The translations under genes and the position numbers were made by a program. This document shows, one piece after another, positions 8,414-18,135 of a stretch of 64,000 bases of DNA. A model generated the notes under the pieces. The model was not told the DNA's origin. It made no database searches and saw only the letters and a list, made by a program, of their open reading frames with translations. Each line of letters begins with the position of its first letter. Within the stretch, counting starts at the first letter, position 1. The stretch lies in the NCBI RefSeq assembly GCF_009650765.1, contig NZ_CP045740.1, positions 6,114,001 through 6,178,000 of the forward strand. The letters are read 5' to 3'. This stretch comes from Streptomyces sp. SUK 48. Lineage in GTDB: Bacteria; Actinomycetota; Actinomycetes; Streptomycetales; Streptomycetaceae.

Positions 8414-9361
8414 TCACCCGCCCCGCGCCACGCCCTCCTCGGCCACCCCTCCCCGGTGCGGTGGTCTGCCACCGACCCGGCCCACCGCCCGCGCGCCCGC
8501 CCGGCATCCCCGTGCCGCCGCCTCCTGCGGATCCGCGCCCGCGAGGAGGGCGGCGAGGAAGGCCCCGGTGAAGGCGTCACCCGCGCCCGTCGTGTCCCGC
8601 GCGCTCGCCGGTACGGCGGCAACGCGCACCGGCGCGCCCCCGGAACGGGCCACCAGCGCACCGTCCGCCCCCGCCTTGACCGCCACCAGCGGGACGACAC
8701 GGCTCAACTCGGCCGCCGCGTCGGCCGGTTCCGCCGCCCCTGTCAGCAGGCATGCTTCGTCGCGGCTGGGCAGCAGCACGTCCAGCCCCTCGGCGAAGGC
8801 GAGGAACCGGTCGATCCCCAGCTCCACCAGGAAGCCGGCCGACGCCGGATCCATGCTGACCGGCACACCCCGGGCGCGGGCGGCAATGAGCGCGGTCCCT
8901 GCGAGCGCCCGGCTCGATTCCGTGAAGAGCAGATAACCCGACAGATGCAGCCAGGCGACTCCGTCGAGCAAGGCGTCCGACCAGTCCGCGGGCTCCAGCC
9001 GCAACGACGCCCCGCTGTCCGTGAGGAACGTACGCTCGGCCGCCGCACCCGCGTCGACCAGGCACACCACCGTCCCGGTCGCCGCCTCCGGGTCGGTCAC
9101 CAGCCGCGGCCGAACCCCGGCCGCGAGCAGCTCCTGCTCGTGCCATGCCGCCGCGTCCGCGCCGACCCGGCCGAGCAGTCGTACGTCCGCGCAGCCCGAA
9201 TGGGCCGCCCAGCAGGCCACGTTGGCGCCCGCGCCGCCCGGCAGCGTCCGGATCACCGCGGCCGTGTCCGTGCCGGTCGCGAGCGGTCCCCGGTGCCGGG
9301 CGACCACATCGGTGACGACATCCCCGACGACCAGCAGCGCCCCCGTGCGGTCCCCGGTCAC
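8414..9361 (-). CDS. psuK: pseudouridine kinase (PfkB family)
   Basis: A 315-residue PfkB-family carbohydrate kinase. It has the N-terminal glycine motif LPGGAGANVACWAA and the C-terminal signature DTTGAGDAFTGAF, with the catalytic aspartate of GAGD at about residue 262. Its GTG start at 9361 overlaps the psuG stop codon (GTGA), so the two are translationally coupled. Next to PsuG the expected substrate is pseudouridine, phosphorylated to pseudouridine 5'-phosphate in the pseudouridine breakdown pathway. The assignment rests on this pairing; the sequence alone would only say PfkB sugar or nucleoside kinase. Confidence 0.85.
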   Translation of the reverse strand: MTGDRTGALLVVGDVVTDVVARHRGPLATGTDTAAVIRTLPGGAGANVACWAAHSGCADVRLLGRVGADAAAWHEQELLAAGVRPRLVTDPEAATGTVVCLVDAGAAAERTFLTDSGASLRLEPADWSDALLDGVAWLHLSGYLLFTESSRALAGTALIAARARGVPVSMDPASAGFLVELGIDRFLAFAEGLDVLLPSRDEACLLTGAAEPADAAAELSRVVPLVAVKAGADGALVARSGGAPVRVAAVPASARDTTGAGDAFTGAFLAALLAGADPQEAAARGCRAGARAVGRVGGRPPHRGGVAEEGVARGG

Positions 9362-10266
9362 CCCCGCGCCCACGCCGTGGCGATCCGCGCCCCCAGCCGC
9401 ACATTGCCGCGCACCGCCGCCAGGTTGGCGCGCAGCGACGCGCCGTCCGTGTGCCGCACCAGGTGGTCGAGGAGGAACGGGGTCACCGCCTGACCGGTGA
9501 CGCCCCGCTCCGCACAGGCGGCGAGCGCCTCGCCGAGCACGCGCGCGTGCAGCTCGGGATCGAGCTGTTCCGCCTCCGGCACCGGATTGGCGACGATCAG
9601 CGCCGACTCCGCCGCGCCCAGCGCATCCTGGGCGCGCATCACCTCCGCCACCTCCTCGGCGTCGTTCAGCGTCCAGTCGACCGGGTGTCCCGAGTCGGAG
9701 AGGTAGAAGCCGGGGAACCGGTCCGTGCCGTATCCGGCGACGGCCACGCCCAGCGTCTCCAGCCGTTGCAGGGTCGCGGGTACGTCCAGGATCGACTTCA
9801 CGCCCGCGCACACCACCGTGATCCCGGTCCGCGCCAGGAGACCCAGGTCGGCCGACTCGTCCTGGGTCACCGTCCACTCCCGGTGCACCCCGCCCAGCCC
9901 GCCGGTGGCGAAGACCCGAATGCCCGCCAGCGCGGCCAGCCGCGCGGTCGCCGACACCGTGGTCGCCCCGCTCGCCCGCGCCGCCACGGCGAACGGCAGA
10001 TCGCGGGAGCCCAGCTTGCGGATGCCGTCGTCCTTGGCGACCCGCTCCAGCTGCGCCTTGTCCAGGCCGATCAACGGGCGGCCGTCGAGCACGGCGACGG
10101 TCGCCGGTACCGCGCCCTCGCCGCGTACCGCCTCCTCCAGCTCCAGGGCCACCCGCAGATTGCGCGGGCGGGGCAGACCGTGGGCGATGATCGTGGACTC
10201 CAGGGCCACCACCGGCCGCCGTGCCTCGATCGCCTCCCGGACCTCTTCCGACACCACCAGCACCAT
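9358..10266 (-). CDS. psuG: pseudouridine-5'-phosphate glycosidase
   Basis: A 302-residue protein matching E. coli PsuG (YeiN) in length. It shows PVVALESTIIAHGLPRP, then ATVAVLDGRPLIGL, FATGGLGGVHR, CAGVKSILDVPATLQRLET and LIVANPVPEAEQL. The enzyme reversibly splits pseudouridine 5'-phosphate into uracil and ribose 5-phosphate. A strong AGGAGG lies 8 bp before ATG 10266, so the in-frame codons upstream were rejected. With psuK it forms a two-gene operon, psuG first, that recycles pseudouridine from RNA turnover. Confidence 0.93.
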   Translation of the reverse strand: MVLVVSEEVREAIEARRPVVALESTIIAHGLPRPRNLRVALELEEAVRGEGAVPATVAVLDGRPLIGLDKAQLERVAKDDGIRKLGSRDLPFAVAARASGATTVSATARLAALAGIRVFATGGLGGVHREWTVTQDESADLGLLARTGITVVCAGVKSILDVPATLQRLETLGVAVAGYGTDRFPGFYLSDSGHPVDWTLNDAEEVAEVMRAQDALGAAESALIVANPVPEAEQLDPELHARVLGEALAACAERGVTGQAVTPFLLDHLVRHTDGASLRANLAAVRGNVRLGARIATAWARG

Positions 10267-10412
10267 GTGCCCGCCTCCTGTCCGCCGGTCCCTGCCGGTA
10301 TCTCTGGCGGGCACTGGACACGGCTAAACGCCCAGGGACCCGGCGCCGCACGCGAACCGTCCGTACCTGGCCGAACGGCGACCGGCCCTGGCCGGATACG
10401 GCGGGCGGCCGC

Positions 10413-10967
10413 TCAGAACAACGGCTGGGGAAGCACCCCTTCCAGGGCGAGCAGCTGCCGCTTGGTCTCCAGGCCGCCCCCGAAACCCCCGATCCCGCCG
10501 TCGCTCTCGACCACCCGGTGGCACGGCACGACCAGCGGCAGCGGATTGGCGCCCATCGCCACGCCGACCGCCTGCGCCGCGCCGGGCTGCCCGACCCGGC
10601 CGGCCAGATCGCCGTACCCCACCACGCTGCCGTACGGCACTCCGGACGCCAGCTCCCGCAGCACCTGCCGGTTGAACCCGGAGATCAGCGACCAGTCCAG
10701 CGGCAGCTCGAAGTCCTGCCGCTCGCCCGCGAAGTACGCCCGCAGCTGCCGTATCGCCTCGACCAGGACCGGCGCCCGCGGGTCCGCCTCGGGCGTGCTG
10801 CCGAACCGGGCCGCCAGCCGCTCCAGCGTCCGCTCGCGCACCGCGTCGGTGGCGTGGAAGACCACGTTGACCAGTCCGTGCCTGGTCGCCGCCAGCATCA
10901 GCGGGCCGATGTCGGTCTCGACGACGGCCCACACCACCCGCTGCTCGTCCTGCCCATGGCTGTCCAT
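10413..10967 (-). CDS. ogt: methylated-DNA-[protein]-cysteine S-methyltransferase
   Basis: A 184-residue suicide repair enzyme that takes the alkyl group from O6-alkylguanine onto its own cysteine. The active-site motif PCHRV is present with the acceptor at C149, followed by GGFGGGLETKRQLLALEG. The helix-turn-helix stretch GVPYGSVVGYGDLA precedes it. The promoter carries an exact TTGTCAGTG-N8-TACCGT motif, and the ATG lies 6 nt after the -10, so the transcript is probably leaderless. This ties the gene to the RecA-independent DNA-damage response also seen upstream of uvrA and uvrB in this window. Confidence 0.93.
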   Translation of the reverse strand: MDSHGQDEQRVVWAVVETDIGPLMLAATRHGLVNVVFHATDAVRERTLERLAARFGSTPEADPRAPVLVEAIRQLRAYFAGERQDFELPLDWSLISGFNRQVLRELASGVPYGSVVGYGDLAGRVGQPGAAQAVGVAMGANPLPLVVPCHRVVESDGGIGGFGGGLETKRQLLALEGVLPQPLF

Positions 10968-10973
10968 GCGCCC

Positions 10974-10996
10974 ACGGTACGACCCGCCACTGACAA
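10974..10996 (-). promoter_or_regulatory. PafBC/RecA-NDp-type promoter of the alkylguanine transferase
   Basis: Read on the minus strand, TTGTCAGTG (10996-10988), eight bases, then TACCGT (10979-10974). This matches exactly the actinobacterial RecA-independent DNA-damage promoter TTGTCRGTG-N8-TANNNT. The ATG at 10967 starts 6 nt downstream. Confidence 0.85.
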
Positions 10997-11046
10997 CGCC
11001 CGCAGGTCCGGCGCCGCCCGCTCGCCCGCCCCCCTCGGGGACCGGC

Positions 11047-11922
11047 TCACTTCGCGTTCAGTGCCGCCCGCACCACGTCCGCCTTGCTGCTGATGATCCC
11101 GTCGACGCCGTACCCGGCGACCTTGCGGGCGGCCGCCTTGTCGTCCACCGTCCAGGCGTACACCCCGAGCGGCCGGCCGTGCGGCCCGCGGACACCGTGC
11201 ACCGCCGACACGTACGACTTGGTGAGCGGCCCGTACGACGGATTGACCAGGTCGACGAAACACGCGTACCGCTTCAGCTGCGAGACCGGGGGTGCCCCCA
11301 GGTAGGCCGTGGTCAGCGCCGGCTTCAGCTCATGGACGGTCCGCACGCTGTCCGCGCTGAAGCTCTGCACGACGAGCCGCCGCAGATGCCCGCGGTCCAG
11401 CCAGCCCTCGTTGCCGAGGACCTTCAGGATCTGCTGTTCGATGCCCGGGTACAGCTCCGGGTTCTTGACCTCCAGGAGCAGGCTCTCGTGGTTGTGCTCG
11501 ACCCGGCGCATGTACTGCTCCAGGGTCGGCACGCGCGTGCCCGCGAAGGCGGGGGAGAACCAGCTGCCCGCGTCCAGCCGGGCGATCTCGGCGGCGGTGA
11601 AGTCCTTCACCTTCCACGGCGCCCGGCCGGGGAAGACCTTCTCGGCGTTCGTGGTCCGCTTCAGGCTGTCGTCGTGGATGACCACCAGCTCGCCGTCCTT
11701 GGTGCGCTGGACGTCGTTCTCGACCCAGTTGGAGCCCAGCCGCGCCGCCTGGTCGATCGAGGGCAGCGTGTTCTCGGGAGCGTGGGCGGGGGCACCCCGG
11801 TGGGCGATCACCAGGGGCGGCCGGACGCCCGCCCTGGCGTCGGAGGTGAGACTCACCAGGGCCACCGCGGACAGCACGGTCAGGACCACGGCGGCCAGAG
11901 CGGCGACCAGGCGCGCGCGCAT
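11047..11922 (-). CDS. glpQ: glycerophosphodiester phosphodiesterase, exported
   Basis: A 291-residue protein with an N-terminal hydrophobic signal sequence (residues 1-30, LVAALAAVVLTVLSAVALV) and the GDPD catalytic motif. H41-R42 lie in VIAHRGAPAHAPENT, E69 and D71 in NWVENDVQRTKDG, and H83-D84 in VVIHDDSLKRT. It should hydrolyse glycerophosphodiesters, releasing glycerol 3-phosphate outside the membrane. The GAGGAGTAAGC ribosome site supports ATG 11922. It is adjacent to, but separately started from, the alkyltransferase gene. Confidence 0.9.
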   Translation of the reverse strand: MRARLVAALAAVVLTVLSAVALVSLTSDARAGVRPPLVIAHRGAPAHAPENTLPSIDQAARLGSNWVENDVQRTKDGELVVIHDDSLKRTTNAEKVFPGRAPWKVKDFTAAEIARLDAGSWFSPAFAGTRVPTLEQYMRRVEHNHESLLLEVKNPELYPGIEQQILKVLGNEGWLDRGHLRRLVVQSFSADSVRTVHELKPALTTAYLGAPPVSQLKRYACFVDLVNPSYGPLTKSYVSAVHGVRGPHGRPLGVYAWTVDDKAAARKVAGYGVDGIISSKADVVRAALNAK

Positions 11923-12222
11923 GCTTACTCCTCGCGTCGAACGAAAACCCACCGACGCCGGACCGGCGACCGACAGCACCAGAGTGACAGCAGAGCGCCA
12001 ACGGTACGCGACCGCACGAAGGCCACATATCGCGGTGTGTCGCCTCCGGGTGCTCACCGGTGCCCCACAACTGGGGCAAGGCCGTGTTTCTTTGTCGGAA
12101 AGTCGTTCGACCATTGCGGTGGCAGTCATACTCTCTGCGACACCCCCGGCCGCCCGCGCGGTCCTGGTACGGCGCGGATTTTCAGGGTTTCCGGGACAGA
12201 CAAGGGCGAAGGGCAGCCGCAG
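11923..12222. other. divergent intergenic region, glpQ-like and MHYT genes
   Basis: This 300-bp region must hold both promoters. It contains the AT-richer run GTGTTTCTTTGTCGGAAAG near 12080-12100. I cannot assign -35/-10 boxes with confidence, and I see no riboswitch-like fold. Confidence 0.4.
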
Positions 12223-13080
12223 ATGCAGGGCACGGTCGACGGTTTCGGCTACGGGGCCGTCACCCCGTTGGTGGCCTATCTGATGGCGTGCCTCGGCGGC
12301 GCTCTCGGGCTGCGCTGCATCACCCGCTCCCTGCTGGTCACCCACGCGCGGCGGCCCGCCTGGCTGGCCCTCGGCGCCGCGGCGCTCGGCTGCGGTACCT
12401 GGACCATGCACTTCGTCGCCATGATGGGCTTCAGCATCGCGCAGACACCCGTCCACTACGACGAGCCGGTCACCTACGCGAGCCTCGGACTGGCCGTCGT
12501 CATGGTCGGCGTAGGGGTCTTCATCGTCGGCTACAGGGGCGCCACCGGGGCACCGCTCTTCACCGGCGGCACCGTCACCGGACTGGGCCTCGCCTCGATG
12601 CACTACCTCGGCATGGCCGGGATGCGCTTCCACGGAAGCTTCGCCTACAGCACGCCCAAAGTCGTCGCCTCCGTCGCCATTGCGGTCGCCGCCGCCACCG
12701 CCGCCCTGTGGGCCGCCGGCCGCGCCCGGAGCCTGCTGCCCACCGTGGGGGCGAGCCTCCTGATGGGTGCCGCCGTCAGCGGCATGCACTACATGGCCAT
12801 GTCCGCCCTCAGCGTGCACCTCGACGGCACCGCCGAGACCGCCGCCGACACGCCGGACGCGTCCGCGCTCGTACCCATGCTGCTCGGCCCTCTCGTCCTC
12901 CTGGTCCTCGCCGGGGTCGTCGTGATCCTCGATCCGATGCTGGTCCTGCGCCACCCCGAGCGGGCGGCCACCCCGGGCGTCCCGGCTGCCGCCCTTGCCC
13001 CCCGCCCCGCCCCCCACCAGCACCGACACTCCGACCGCAGGCCCGCAGGGCAGGGCGCCCGCACCCCGCAGAACCGCTGA
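12223..13080 (+). CDS. MHYT-domain integral membrane sensor protein
   Basis: A 285-residue membrane protein with about seven transmembrane segments. Three MHYT-type motifs are present: MHFVAM (62-67), MHYLGM (126-131) and MHYMAM (188-193), each at the outer end of a helix pair. MHYT domains are proposed to bind copper and to sense a gas or redox ligand. Here no GGDEF, EAL or kinase domain follows; the protein ends in a Pro/Arg/His-rich tail. It is thus a stand-alone MHYT protein of unknown output. The ATG at 12223 has only a weak GAAGGGC ribosome site. Confidence 0.9.
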   Translation: MQGTVDGFGYGAVTPLVAYLMACLGGALGLRCITRSLLVTHARRPAWLALGAAALGCGTWTMHFVAMMGFSIAQTPVHYDEPVTYASLGLAVVMVGVGVFIVGYRGATGAPLFTGGTVTGLGLASMHYLGMAGMRFHGSFAYSTPKVVASVAIAVAAATAALWAAGRARSLLPTVGASLLMGAAVSGMHYMAMSALSVHLDGTAETAADTPDASALVPMLLGPLVLLVLAGVVVILDPMLVLRHPERAATPGVPAAALAPRPAPHQHRHSDRRPAGQGARTPQNR

Positions 13081-13090
13081 CCGGGACCCG

Positions 13091-13113
13091 TTGTCAGTGG
13101 GGGGTCGTACGGT
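13091..13113 (+). promoter_or_regulatory. PafBC/RecA-NDp-type promoter of uvrB
   Basis: TTGTCAGTG (13091-13099), eight bases, TACGGT (13108-13113). It is an exact match to TTGTCRGTG-N8-TANNNT. The uvrB ATG at 13121 starts 7 nt after the -10, which implies a leaderless transcript. Confidence 0.88.
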
Positions 13114-13120
13114 TGATGGC

Positions 13121-15268
13121 ATGCGGCCCGTTTCCCACATCGAACGCACGGTGGCGCCCATCGAGGTCGTCAGTCCCTACCAGCCCAGCGGCGACCAGCC
13201 GACGGCCATCGCCGACCTGGCCAAGCGCGTCAAGGCCGGGGAGAAGGACGTCGTCCTGCTGGGCGCGACCGGCACCGGCAAGTCCGCCACCACCGCGTGG
13301 ATGATCGAGAAGCTCCAGCGCCCCACCCTGGTGATGGCGCCGAACAAGACACTGGCCGCCCAGCTGGCCAACGAGTTCCGCGAGCTCCTCCCGAACAACG
13401 CGGTCGAATACTTCGTCTCGTACTACGACTACTACCAGCCCGAGGCGTACGTCCCGCAGTCGGACACGTACATCGAGAAGGACTCCTCGATCAACGAGGA
13501 GGTCGAGCGGCTGCGCCACTCGGCGACCAACTCGCTGCTCACCCGCCGTGACGTCGTCGTGGTCGCCTCGGTGTCCTGCATCTACGGCCTGGGCACCCCC
13601 CAGGAGTACGTGGACCGCATGGTCCCCCTCAGGGTCGGCGACGAGCTCGACCGGGACGAGCTGCTGCGCCGCTTCGTCGACATCCAGTACACGCGCAACG
13701 ACCTCGCCTTCACCCGCGGCACCTTCCGCGTCCGCGGCGACACCATCGAGATCTTCCCGGTCTACGAGGAGCTCGCCGTCCGCATCGAGATGTTCGGCGA
13801 CGAGATCGAGGCGCTGTCCACGCTCCACCCGCTCACCGGCGAGATCATCAGCGACGACCAGCAGCTGTACGTCTTCCCGGCCTCCCACTACGTCGCCGGC
13901 CCCGAACGCATGGAGCGGGCCGTCAACGACATCGAGAAGGAACTGGGCGAGCGCCTGGCCGAGCTGGAGAAGCAGGGCAAGCTCCTGGAGGCCCAGCGGC
14001 TGCGGATGCGCACCACCTACGACATCGAGATGCTCCGCCAGATCGGCAGCTGCTCCGGCGTGGAGAACTACTCGATGCACTTCGACGGCCGCCTGCCCGG
14101 CTCCCCGCCCAACACCCTGCTCGACTACTTCCCGGACGACTTCCTGCTCGTCATCGACGAGTCGCACGTCACCGTCCCGCAGATCGGCGCGATGTACGAG
14201 GGCGACGCCTCCCGCAAGCGCACCCTCGTGGACCACGGCTTCCGCCTGCCCTCCGCCCTGGACAACCGGCCCCTGAAGTGGGAGGAGTTCCAGGAGCGCA
14301 TCGGCCAGACCGTCTACCTGTCGGCCACCCCGGGAAACTACGAGCTGTCGCGCTCCGACGGCGTCGTCGAGCAGATCATCCGCCCGACCGGCCTGGTCGA
14401 CCCCGAGGTCGTGGTCAAGCCCACCGAGGGCCAGATCGACGACCTGGTGCACGAGATCCGCAAGCGCACCGACAAGGACGAGCGCATCCTGGTCACCACG
14501 CTCACCAAGAAGATGGCCGAGGACCTCACCGACTACTTCCTGGAACTGGGCATCCAGGTGCGCTATCTGCACAGCGACGTCGACACCCTGCGCCGCGTGG
14601 AACTGCTGCGCGAACTGCGCGCCGGTGAGTACGACGTCCTGGTCGGTATCAACCTGCTGCGTGAGGGCCTCGACCTGCCCGAGGTCTCCCTGGTGGCGAT
14701 CCTCGACGCCGACAAGGAGGGCTTCCTGCGCTCCGGCACCTCGCTGATCCAGACCATCGGCCGCGCGGCGCGCAATGTCTCCGGCGAGGTCCATATGTAC
14801 GCCGACAAGATCACCCCGGCGATGGAGCGGGCCATCGACGAGACCAACCGCCGCCGCGAGAAGCAGATCGCCTACAACAAGGCCAACGGCATCGACCCGC
14901 AGCCGCTGCGCAAGAAGATCAACGACATCGTCGCGCAGATCGCCCGCGAGGAGGTCGACACCGAGCAGCTCCTCGGCAGCGGCTACCGCAAGTCGAAGGA
15001 CGGCAAGGGCGCCAAGACCCCCGTGCCCGCGCTGAGCGACAAGGCGGTCAAGGGCGGCAAGGCGGCCAAGGGCGCGAAGGGCAAGGCCGCGGCGACGGTG
15101 CCCACGGACCGTCCGGCGGCCGAACTCGCCGAACAGATCGAGGAGATGACCGAGCGCATGCGCGCCGCCGCCGCGGAGCTCCAGTTCGAGATCGCGGCCC
15201 GGCTGCGCGACGAGGTCTCGGAGATGAAGAAGGAGCTGCGCCAGATGCGGGAGGCGGGCATCGCCTGA
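13121..15268 (+). CDS. uvrB: excinuclease ABC subunit B
   Basis: A 715-residue DNA helicase-like damage-verification subunit of nucleotide excision repair. The Walker A motif GATGTGKS is at 48-55, and the DNA-binding beta-hairpin [12 protein letters not shown] at about 101-112. DESHVT (Walker B) and the RAARN helicase motif are present, and the C-terminal UVR domain ([20 protein letters not shown]) contacts UvrC. Between the helicase core and the UVR domain is a Lys/Ala/Gly-rich linker ([15 protein letters not shown]). No ribosome site precedes the ATG; a PafBC-type promoter ends 7 nt before it. Confidence 0.97.
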   Translation: MRPVSHIERTVAPIEVVSPYQPSGDQPTAIADLAKRVKAGEKDVVLLGATGTGKSATTAWMIEKLQRPTLVMAPNKTLAAQLANEFRELLPNNAVEYFVSYYDYYQPEAYVPQSDTYIEKDSSINEEVERLRHSATNSLLTRRDVVVVASVSCIYGLGTPQEYVDRMVPLRVGDELDRDELLRRFVDIQYTRNDLAFTRGTFRVRGDTIEIFPVYEELAVRIEMFGDEIEALSTLHPLTGEIISDDQQLYVFPASHYVAGPERMERAVNDIEKELGERLAELEKQGKLLEAQRLRMRTTYDIEMLRQIGSCSGVENYSMHFDGRLPGSPPNTLLDYFPDDFLLVIDESHVTVPQIGAMYEGDASRKRTLVDHGFRLPSALDNRPLKWEEFQERIGQTVYLSATPGNYELSRSDGVVEQIIRPTGLVDPEVVVKPTEGQIDDLVHEIRKRTDKDERILVTTLTKKMAEDLTDYFLELGIQVRYLHSDVDTLRRVELLRELRAGEYDVLVGINLLREGLDLPEVSLVAILDADKEGFLRSGTSLIQTIGRAARNVSGEVHMYADKITPAMERAIDETNRRREKQIAYNKANGIDPQPLRKKINDIVAQIAREEVDTEQLLGSGYRKSKDGKGAKTPVPALSDKAVKGGKAAKGAKGKAAATVPTDRPAAELAEQIEEMTERMRAAAAELQFEIAARLRDEVSEMKKELRQMREAGIA

Positions 15269-15305
15269 TCCGCGAGACACCGCCGGACCTCGGCATACGC
15301 GCCGA

Positions 15306-15317
15306 GTGTTGCAACAC
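15306..15317. promoter_or_regulatory. perfect palindrome upstream of terD
   Basis: GTGTTGCAACAC is a 12-bp perfect palindrome about 108 bp before the terD start. It is embedded between two distant 9-bp complementary arms, GACACCGCC (15276-15284) and GGCGGTGTC (15343-15351). It could be an operator or part of the uvrB terminator; I cannot tell which. Confidence 0.35.
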
Positions 15318-15424
15318 CGACACAAAGCGCGGACCGGGGTGCGGCGGTGTCGCTGCCCCTGCGTAGGGTTCTGATCAGCCGCGCGGTCTGCGGCAACAGG
15401 GGACCTTCGAGAGGGGATTCAGCC

Positions 15425-16003
15425 GTGTCCGTCAACTTGAGCAAGGGTCAGGCCATCAGCCTGGAGAAGAACGACGGGGGCACCCTCACCGCGGTCCGTA
15501 TGGGGCTGGGCTGGCAGGCGGCCAAGCGCCGCGGGCTGTTCGGCTCACGCACCAGGGAGATCGACCTGGACGCCTCCGCGGTGCTCTTCGCCGAGAAGCA
15601 GCCGGTCGACGTCGTCTTCTTCCGGCACCTGGTGAGCGACGACGGCTCGGTGCGCCACACCGGCGACAACCTGGTGGGCGGCGTCGGCCAGGGCGGCGAC
15701 GACGAGGCGATCCTCGTCGACCTCCAGCGCGTCCCGGTCCACATCGACCAGATCGTCTTCACCGTGAACTCCTTCACGGGCCAGACCTTCCAAGAGGTGG
15801 AGAACGCGTTCTGCCGCCTGGTGGACGAGTCCAACGGCCAGGAACTCGCCCGCTACACGCTGGCCGGCGGCGGCGAGTACACCGCCCAGATCATGGCCAA
15901 GGTGCACCGCGCGGGCCCGGGCTGGACGATGACCGCCCTCGGTACCGCCGCCAACGGGCGCACCTTCCAGGACCTGATGCCGGCGATCCTGCCGCACCTG
16001 TAG
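15425..16003 (+). CDS. terD: TerD family stress protein
   Basis: A 192-residue TerD/CABP-fold protein, the usual length. It starts at GTG 15425 after GAGAGGGGA. It has the family features VSVNLSKGQAISLEK, then DLDASAVLF, SDDGSVRHTGDNLVG, GGDDEAILVDLQRVP and IVFTVNSF. These acidic loops bind Ca2+ in characterised TerD proteins. The family is linked to tellurite resistance and, in Streptomyces, to calcium signalling and differentiation. The next gene is a TerD-like fusion and terC follows, so this is a small ter cluster. Confidence 0.93.
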   Translation: MSVNLSKGQAISLEKNDGGTLTAVRMGLGWQAAKRRGLFGSRTREIDLDASAVLFAEKQPVDVVFFRHLVSDDGSVRHTGDNLVGGVGQGGDDEAILVDLQRVPVHIDQIVFTVNSFTGQTFQEVENAFCRLVDESNGQELARYTLAGGGEYTAQIMAKVHRAGPGWTMTALGTAANGRTFQDLMPAILPHL

Positions 16004-16054
16004 CCGCGGATCCGGCGGGCGGGGCTCCACGACAACACGACGGGGGCGACGGGG

Positions 16055-17910
16055 ATGACGGCCGACCTGGTGCGGGGACAGAACCACCCGCTGTCCCAGC
16101 TCCGGCTGGAGATCCGGATCTCGGCCGGGATCCCGGTCCTGGCCGGGGCCACGCTCGCCGACGAGAACGGCACGGTGCGGGGCCCCCAGCGGGTCGCCCA
16201 CCCCGGCGCCCCCGCGCTCTCCGGTGTCGAGGTCCCCCGGCAGACCGCCGCCGAACACCGGCTGGCCGTGGACCTGTCGGCCGTGCCCGAGGCCGTCCAC
16301 CGGGTCGGCGTCTTCCTCGCCCTGCCCACCGGGACCACGGGCCCGCTCCGCTTCGGCGCCGTCCCCGCCCCGCACACCACGGTGCACGGCCCCGACGGCA
16401 CCGAGCTGGCCCGCTACGCCGTCACCGGCCTGGACACCGAGACGGCCGTGGTCGCTCTGGAGCTGTACCGCAGGCACGGCGCCTGGAAGATCCGCGCGAT
16501 GGGCCAGGGCTACGCCGACGGCCTCCCGGCCCTCCTCGCCGACCAGGGCCTGCCCGAGGCCGACGCGCTCGCGGGCGTCATACAGGCGACCACGAACACC
16601 GGCCCCGCGGCCGCCCACGACACGCACCGCGCGGACCACGCGGGCCGCAACCCCCACGAGAGCCCGGCACCGGCGGACGTACCCGCGCCCGGCGGCCCGA
16701 TCGACTACTCCCACCCCCGCCGGCCCCGCGACACCGCACCGCCCGCGCCCACGGCCGCCCCGGCCGCCGACGGACAGCCCGCCCCGCCGGTCGCGGGCGA
16801 CGCCACGGGCTGGTCGATGGAGGAGCGGCTGTACAACCAGGTATGGGGCATGTTCGAGGACCTGACGCGCACCACGGCCGCGTACCGCGGTGCCGTCGAC
16901 TTCGCCGACACCCGCCTCGAACGGGAACTCGACGAGGCCCTCGCCGACCCGCGCGCCCGCCTCGGCGGCGGGAACACGGCCGCGCGCGAGGCGGCGCGGG
17001 CCCGCCGGGACCAGCTGGCCGAGCAGGCGCGCGCCGCCCTCGACCGCGACCTCGCCCAGCTCACCGCGGAGTCCGAGGTCGTCGAACCGGCGCTCCCGCC
17101 CGCCTACGCCCGCTGGGACAGCCCCGCCTGGCACGGCTACCGCGTGCCCACCGAGCCGCCGATGGCGCTTCGGCTCGGTGAGCTGCATCTGCCCGAAAGC
17201 CTGCCCCTGCGCATCCCGCTGCTGGTCAGACTGCCGCTGGAGCACGGCCTGTGGATCGACAGCGGTGCCACGGCCATGCCCGAGGGATCCTTCGCGGACT
17301 CGGCCGCGCTGCGGCAGGCGGCCATGGAGGTGGCGGTGGTGCTCGCGGCCCGGCTGCTCGCCGCGCATCCGGCGGGGGAGTTCGCCGTGCGGGTCGTCGA
17401 CCCGGCCGGCACGGGGACCCGCGCGCTGCGGCCGCTGACCGGCGCCGGAGTCCTCGCGGCACCGCCCGCGACCGGCGCGGCGGGCGTCGCGGAGGCGCTG
17501 GAGCGGCTCACCCGGCGGGTCGACCTGGTGCAGATGGCGGTGCGGGCGGGGCGACCGGGGCGCTGCCGGACGACGTGGACACCGCGCGGCAGTTGCTGAT
17601 CGTCAACGACTTCCCGCACGGCTTCGACGACCGGGCCATCACACGGCTGCGTTACCTGGCGGACGAGGGCCCGGCCGTCGGCGTGCACCTGCTGCTGGTG
17701 GCGGACCGTGCGGACGCCGCCGCCTACGGCCCCCTGCTGGACCCGCTGTGGCGCTCGCTGACGCGCCTCACCCCGGTCCCCGACGAACACGTCGCCGACC
17801 CCTGGGTGGGTCATGCCTGGACCTACGAGCCCACGCTCGCGCCGGTCGGCAGCCGGATCGTGGAACAGGTGCTCGGCGAGATCGCCACCGTCTTGATCAA
17901 GCACAAGTAA
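16055..17910 (+). pseudogene. TerD-domain/FtsK-like fusion protein, frameshifted
   Basis: Two plus-strand frames together encode one protein of about 618 residues. The first runs from ATG 16055 to a stop at 17599, and the second continues to 17910. The expected join is around 17543-17550, where GTGCGGGCGGGGCG would need one more G in the first G run. The second frame then reads GGATGALPDDVDTARQLLI in register. Residues 1-175 are TerD-like (LRLEIRISAG, LARYAVTGLDTE). A Pro/Ala linker and a charged helix follow. The C-terminus resembles an FtsK/SpoIIIE-type ATPase core (FAVRVVDPAG, LLIVNDFPHGFDD, GPAVGVHLLLVADR) without a Walker A lysine. It may be a sequencing error or a true lesion. Confidence 0.7.
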
Positions 17911-17984
17911 AGGCGCTCTGAGCTGGGATTTTGTGCTTTCCTTTGCCGTTCACTTTACCAATGCTTGGTGATTGGGGTACTGTT

Positions 17985-18090
17985 TTCCAAGCGGAGGGGA
18001 GTACTCCCTGACTGCGGCGCACCCGTCAATACGGACCGGTTCCGGTCCCGGGGCGTCGGCCCCCGTGCGGGTGGAAGAGACCTCCGGCAG
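17985..18090 (+). promoter_or_regulatory. yybP-ykoY (Mn2+) riboswitch in the terC leader
   Basis: The leader before terC contains the hallmarks of the yybP-ykoY aptamer: the GGGGAGTA loop element (17996-18003), CGCACC, and the conserved CCGTCAATACGG hairpin (18023-18034). A closing stem CGGAGG (17992-17997) pairs with CCTCCG (18081-18086). This RNA class binds Mn2+ and frequently controls TerC/Alx-type and other manganese exporters. The placement, about 50 nt before the terC ribosome site, fits translational or transcriptional control; the expression platform is not resolved. Confidence 0.8.
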
Positions 18091-18135
18091 TGACAACACA
18101 TATGTGCTTGCCGTCTCGACATGCCGGAGGTTGCC

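Noticed and set aside
13094..15325. 743-codon frame antisense to uvrB
   Set aside because: Shadow of uvrB; Leu/Val/Asp-rich composition is typical of antisense frames in high-GC genes.
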